A stretch of 64,000 bases of DNA from Mariniblastus sp. GTDB lineage: Bacteria; Planctomycetota; Planctomycetia; Pirellulales; Pirellulaceae. Below the pieces are notes generated by a model that saw nothing but the letters and a program-made list of their open reading frames with translations, did no database searches and was not told where the DNA came from. The stretch covers positions 1 to 64,000 of the forward strand of contig JABACA010000009.1 of NCBI GenBank assembly GCA_014237975.1, given 5' to 3'. The position numbers and the translations under genes were made by a program. This document shows, piece after piece, positions 59,970 to 64,000 of this stretch (position 1 is the stretch's first letter; each line of letters starts with the position of its first letter).

Positions 59970-61925
59970 CTACATTTTTTCGACGACACCAATTCCCAAT
60001 AGTGAGAGACCTGTTTGGATCGTCCGCGCGGTCAAATCACATAGTTGAAGGCGACTGCGTTTCAAGTCTCCATCGTCGTTTTTCAGGACCGGGCAGCTTT
60101 CGAAAAAGACCGAAAACGTTTGGGCCAGTTCAAACAGGTAGCTTGCCAGGAGATTGAGTTTATAGTCGACCAGAACTTCGTCCAGCGTTTCGCCAAAACG
60201 AATCAGGCTGATGCCCAATTTGCGTTCGACTTCGTTCTCAAATCGAAATTCAACCGGGTTGGTTCGCATGGCGGCTACGTCGACGTCACCTTTTCGCAGA
60301 ATACCCTGGACCCGCGCGTAACTGTACTGGAGATAGGTTGCCGTGTTGCCTTTGAGAGCCAACATTTTGTCGTAGCTGAATTTGTAATCGGAGGACCGGT
60401 TCTGGGAAAGGTCGGCATACTTGAGCCCGCCAATTCCAATGACTTGAGCGATATCTTCGAGAGTCATCTCATCCATTTCCGAATTTAATTCGCCCGCCAG
60501 TTGCGCGGCTCGCCGAACGGCCTCGTCGACAAGTCCTTCCAGTCCCACCGTGTCGCCCGAACGCGTCTTGAATGGTTTTCCATCGTCTCCCAGTACGGTT
60601 CCAAAACTGACGTGCCTCATCTCGATATCGGAAAAGCCCCACAATCGTGCTGCATCGAATAGTTTTTCGAAATGTTGATGCTGGCGATGATCGACGACAT
60701 ACAGGATGGTCGTTGGTTTCCACTGTTCGACTCGGTATTGAATGGTCGCCAAATCGGTGGTCGCATACAAGAACGCCCCATCCTTTTTTCGAATGATCAT
60801 CGGTGTATCGTAATTGTCCATAAAGACGCATGTCGCACCTTCACTCTCCCTCGACAAACCTTTGTCTCCCAGGGATTGGACAACACCAGGTAACTGGTTG
60901 TGATAGAAACTCTCACCCAACTCGTGATCAAACTTGATACCCAATCGGTCGTAAATTCGTCGGATATCCTCCCGGCAGCATGGCAGGAATTCGTTCCAGA
61001 GAGCCAGGTTCTCTGCATCATCGGAATGCAGTTTTGCCGTTTCCGTTAAAACCTCCGAAGCAATATCCGCATGTTGTTCGGCCTGCTGCAAGAGTTCGGC
61101 ATCCGATCTAACGGCGGCAATTTTCGATTCCAGCTCAGCGACCTGCTCGCGTTGTTCAGAGATTTTTCCCTTGAGCCGCCCAATTTCCTTCCTGTTTTTC
61201 TTGTCGACCGCCGGGTTGCCCGACTCGCCAACGGATTCCAATTTTTCAAGTTCCGCATTCAGGTTGACCCGTCGTTCTTCTATGACAGGTAACTGATCGC
61301 GGGCCGCATGAAAATCCATGATTTGGCGCACCCGTTTGTACAGCCGCCCCAATTCACCGACCGGGTTCTCCGAATAGGCATCTGCGTCAACAAAGTGTTT
61401 GTAACCATAGATGATCATTCCAAACTGGGTTCCCCAGTCACCCAGGTGATTGTCCGTAATCACGTTGTGTCCCACAAATCGAAGTGTCTTTGCCAGCCCG
61501 TCGCCAATCAAGGTCGAGCGAATATGCCCCACGTGCATGGGCTTGGCCACATTGGGAGATGAAAAATCAATCACATAGGTACCCGGGGCTTCAACCGGTT
61601 GGATCCCCAGACACGGATCCTGCAGTGCTTTGGTCAAACGATGCTTGAGCCACTCGTCGTCGAGTTTCAAGTTAATGAAACCGGGGCCGGCGATTTCGAC
61701 CGAACTGCACAGATCATCGATGACGAGTTGACTGGTAATCTGTTCAGCAATCTGTCTGGGAGGCTGGCCCATCATGCTTTTCATCGGCATGGCACAGTTT
61801 GCCTGGTAGTCTCCAAATTTGCTGTCTTGGGCTGGCCGAATCATATCCAGCAGTTTGGAGGGGTCATCCACCATTTGATTCAACACCCGATCGAATCGAG
61901 ATTTGATTTCTGATAACGCGTTCAT
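59970..61925 (-). CDS. argS: Arginine--tRNA ligase
   Basis: SSPNVAKPMHVGHIRSTLIGDGLAKTLRFVGHNV, GDWGTQFGM, ADLSQNRSSDYKFSYDKMLALKGNTATYLQYSYARV. Confidence 0.96.
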   Translation of the reverse strand: MNALSEIKSRFDRVLNQMVDDPSKLLDMIRPAQDSKFGDYQANCAMPMKSMMGQPPRQIAEQITSQLVIDDLCSSVEIAGPGFINLKLDDEWLKHRLTKALQDPCLGIQPVEAPGTYVIDFSSPNVAKPMHVGHIRSTLIGDGLAKTLRFVGHNVITDNHLGDWGTQFGMIIYGYKHFVDADAYSENPVGELGRLYKRVRQIMDFHAARDQLPVIEERRVNLNAELEKLESVGESGNPAVDKKNRKEIGRLKGKISEQREQVAELESKIAAVRSDAELLQQAEQHADIASEVLTETAKLHSDDAENLALWNEFLPCCREDIRRIYDRLGIKFDHELGESFYHNQLPGVVQSLGDKGLSRESEGATCVFMDNYDTPMIIRKKDGAFLYATTDLATIQYRVEQWKPTTILYVVDHRQHQHFEKLFDAARLWGFSDIEMRHVSFGTVLGDDGKPFKTRSGDTVGLEGLVDEAVRRAAQLAGELNSEMDEMTLEDIAQVIGIGGLKYADLSQNRSSDYKFSYDKMLALKGNTATYLQYSYARVQGILRKGDVDVAAMRTNPVEFRFENEVERKLGISLIRFGETLDEVLVDYKLNLLASYLFELAQTFSVFFESCPVLKNDDGDLKRSRLQLCDLTARTIQTGLSLLGIGVVEKM

Positions 61926-62147
61926 ATCGTTTTCTGGGACCGGTTTGCGGTTGAAACCAGCCAATTTGGTCAATTTGTGGGAATGCCCAAATCCATACCT
62001 GTAACCCGTTTGGGTGAAGGGTTTAGAATAAGGGACGCACCAAGAATTTCACCGAAATCGGTTTTTATTGCAATCGGACGTACATTTTGAGCTGGCGGCA
62101 GGCTGGAACAGATCCGTCCATTCAATCAGACAGTGAAATATAGGCCC

Positions 62148-63992
62148 ATGATTCGTTTTGCAGCTGGTTTCTTCGTTTGTATGCTCGTGTTTTTCGAGGT
62201 TTCGATGTCGTGGGCAACGACGGGCAACGAAGCGTCGCACCCCGTTTCGGTTGTCGAGGCGGATATTTATGTGACCCAGTTCAAGGTGACGGTCAAACTC
62301 AAGGCATTTGCCGAAGATTTGGAACTGTTGCAGGGCGTCGAAGCACTGAACGACGGGTTCTACGACTCGGAGGAGTTGCTAGACGCCACCAATGATCACG
62401 CCAATTACCTGGCGGAGAGAATCGAGTTGATCACCGCGGATGGTTTGAAATTGCCGGCCAAAATAGTCGAGATCATCCACTTTGACATCCCGGAAGAGGG
62501 GATCCGCCAAGGTCAATTGATGAACTATACGATGGGGTTTGTGCTGGAATATGATCTCGAGGAACCTCCGGAATTCATCACGATCAATCAGCGTATGGTT
62601 GCCGAAGACATGCTGCTCCCGTCGGAACTGAAGGTCATTCTGAAACAGGCGGGTTCGGATCAACCTTTCATGAAAATGATGAAACCGGATCAGCCCGAAA
62701 CATTTCGCTTTGACTGGGATGACCCAGCGCTCACGTCAGATGCCTCGGATGAAGACTGGGAAAGTTGGTTTGAAAAACAACGTGAAAAGACGCTGGGAAT
62801 CCAGAGCTACAGCAGTGTTTACTCCTTTATCTACATCACCCATTACGAGGTTCGACACGAAGTCCTGATTCCTTTGGCCAGTCTTGCCTCGTTTCTGGAA
62901 TTGAACCGGGCCGACCCCGGATTTCTTGATACCGAGGAGCAGGACGTGGCTGCTGAAAAGATCAAGGCATTCTTTTCCTCGGGCAATCCGGTCGAGATTG
63001 ATGGTGTTGTCGTCCAGCCGAAGTTTGACCGGATCGATTTTTACGGTTTGGACCTGCGTGATTTTGCCGTTCAAGCCGAACGTCGCAAGGTAAGCATGGC
63101 CAATGGCAGGGTTGGCGTCATTATGTCGTACAGCACCAAGGGAATGCCCACCAGTGTCAGTGTTACCTGGAATCTGTTTAATGACGCAGTTAAATCGGTC
63201 GACTCGGTGGTGTTTGCGTTTGACGATATCCAGAAAACGGAATTCACGATGTTCCTGACCGACAACACGTTTGAATGGCAGGCGACTGACATGGCACGCA
63301 TTGCACCCATTGCCGGAGTCACCACCGATGCTGAGAAGTATGCAGTGCCCGTCATCAAGGTGCCTCTGGTTTCCCTCGTGTTTGGAATGGTCATGCTGGG
63401 ATGGCTGGGCTGTTGCCTGTTTTGTCGATGCTCATGGATAAACGCTTTGCTAGTCGTTGTTCTTTGTTTGCTGGCGGGTTTGTTGACCTGGAATTACCAG
63501 GTGTGGGAGTTGAAAAATCCTTTTGCTGCCAGGCCCAAGGTTTCGCCCGAGCAGGCTAGCCAGGTTTTTACACAACTCCATAAGAATATTTTTCGTGCCT
63601 TTGACTATCGCAATGAAGAGGAAATCTACAATGCACTTGCTCAGAGTGTTGACGGTGAACTGTTGCGGGATCTGTACCTGAAGATCATTGAAAGTCTCAA
63701 GGTGAAGGAGCAGGGAGGCGCTGTTTCCAACATCCGCGAAGTAAAAATTGTGGCTGGATCGGCTTTGGCACCCGACCAGGATTCAGGTTTGTCTGGCCGG
63801 CCAAGTTTTGGTTTTCGCAGTCAATGGGATCTGGTCGGAACGGTCGAACATTGGGGCCATATCCACGAGAGGACCAACCAGTATGATGCTCGTTTCCAGG
63901 TCGAGTTAATTGACGATCAATGGAAGATCACTGCGATGCAGGTATTGGATGAATCCCAGGGACCTGTGAAAACCAGTTTGCGAAAATTTTGA
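62148..63992 (+). CDS. Hypothetical exported membrane protein
   Basis: Signal peptide MIRFAAGFFVCMLVFFEVSMSWA; two adjacent hydrophobic segments VPLVSLVFGMVMLGWLGCCLFC and INALLVVVLCLLAGLLTW. Confidence 0.7.
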   Translation: MIRFAAGFFVCMLVFFEVSMSWATTGNEASHPVSVVEADIYVTQFKVTVKLKAFAEDLELLQGVEALNDGFYDSEELLDATNDHANYLAERIELITADGLKLPAKIVEIIHFDIPEEGIRQGQLMNYTMGFVLEYDLEEPPEFITINQRMVAEDMLLPSELKVILKQAGSDQPFMKMMKPDQPETFRFDWDDPALTSDASDEDWESWFEKQREKTLGIQSYSSVYSFIYITHYEVRHEVLIPLASLASFLELNRADPGFLDTEEQDVAAEKIKAFFSSGNPVEIDGVVVQPKFDRIDFYGLDLRDFAVQAERRKVSMANGRVGVIMSYSTKGMPTSVSVTWNLFNDAVKSVDSVVFAFDDIQKTEFTMFLTDNTFEWQATDMARIAPIAGVTTDAEKYAVPVIKVPLVSLVFGMVMLGWLGCCLFCRCSWINALLVVVLCLLAGLLTWNYQVWELKNPFAARPKVSPEQASQVFTQLHKNIFRAFDYRNEEEIYNALAQSVDGELLRDLYLKIIESLKVKEQGGAVSNIREVKIVAGSALAPDQDSGLSGRPSFGFRSQWDLVGTVEHWGHIHERTNQYDARFQVELIDDQWKITAMQVLDESQGPVKTSLRKF

Positions 63993-64000
63993 GAGCGTAT

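Noticed and set aside
1-64000. CRISPR arrays, prophage, integrase, transposase, toxin-antitoxin or BGC hallmarks
   Set aside because: Looked for regularly spaced repeats and hallmark proteins; none seen in the ORF track or sequence.

Overview
The window looks like ordinary chromosomal sequence from a planctomycete (Pirellulales-like). This is inferred from gene content: DUF1552/DUF1592 cytochrome-type pair, several sulfatases, DUF1080 protein, Ftr homolog, planctomycete-style HU. About 47 protein-coding genes can be supported. They include housekeeping genes (putA C-terminus, pyrD, S1-domain protein, ribD, argS, panB, pckA, prpC/prpB, HU), an RND efflux pair, a four-sulfatase neighbourhood with an SSS symporter and a beta-propeller protein (about 21-32 kb), an orphan formylmethanofuran:H4MPT formyltransferase, a large SMC/YhaN-like ATPase with C-terminal DUF4332-like repeats, tandem transglutaminase-like paralogs, and a solitary DNA methyltransferase. 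I found no rRNA, intact tRNA, CRISPR array, integrase, transposase or prophage. The observations most worth checking are: (1) a sulfatase with a non-canonical C-E-T-T-R active-site motif fused to a C39-like cysteine-peptidase-type domain; (2) a tandem transglutaminase pair in which the first copy has lost the catalytic Cys; (3) the ATPase-DUF4332 fusion; (4) an A_AAA_AAA slippery run at the prpB/prpC ATGA overlap that could allow a -1 fusion product; (5) a coiled-coil insertion in ArgRS; (6) the orphan Ftr. Assignments come from reading translated motifs only; no database search was possible.
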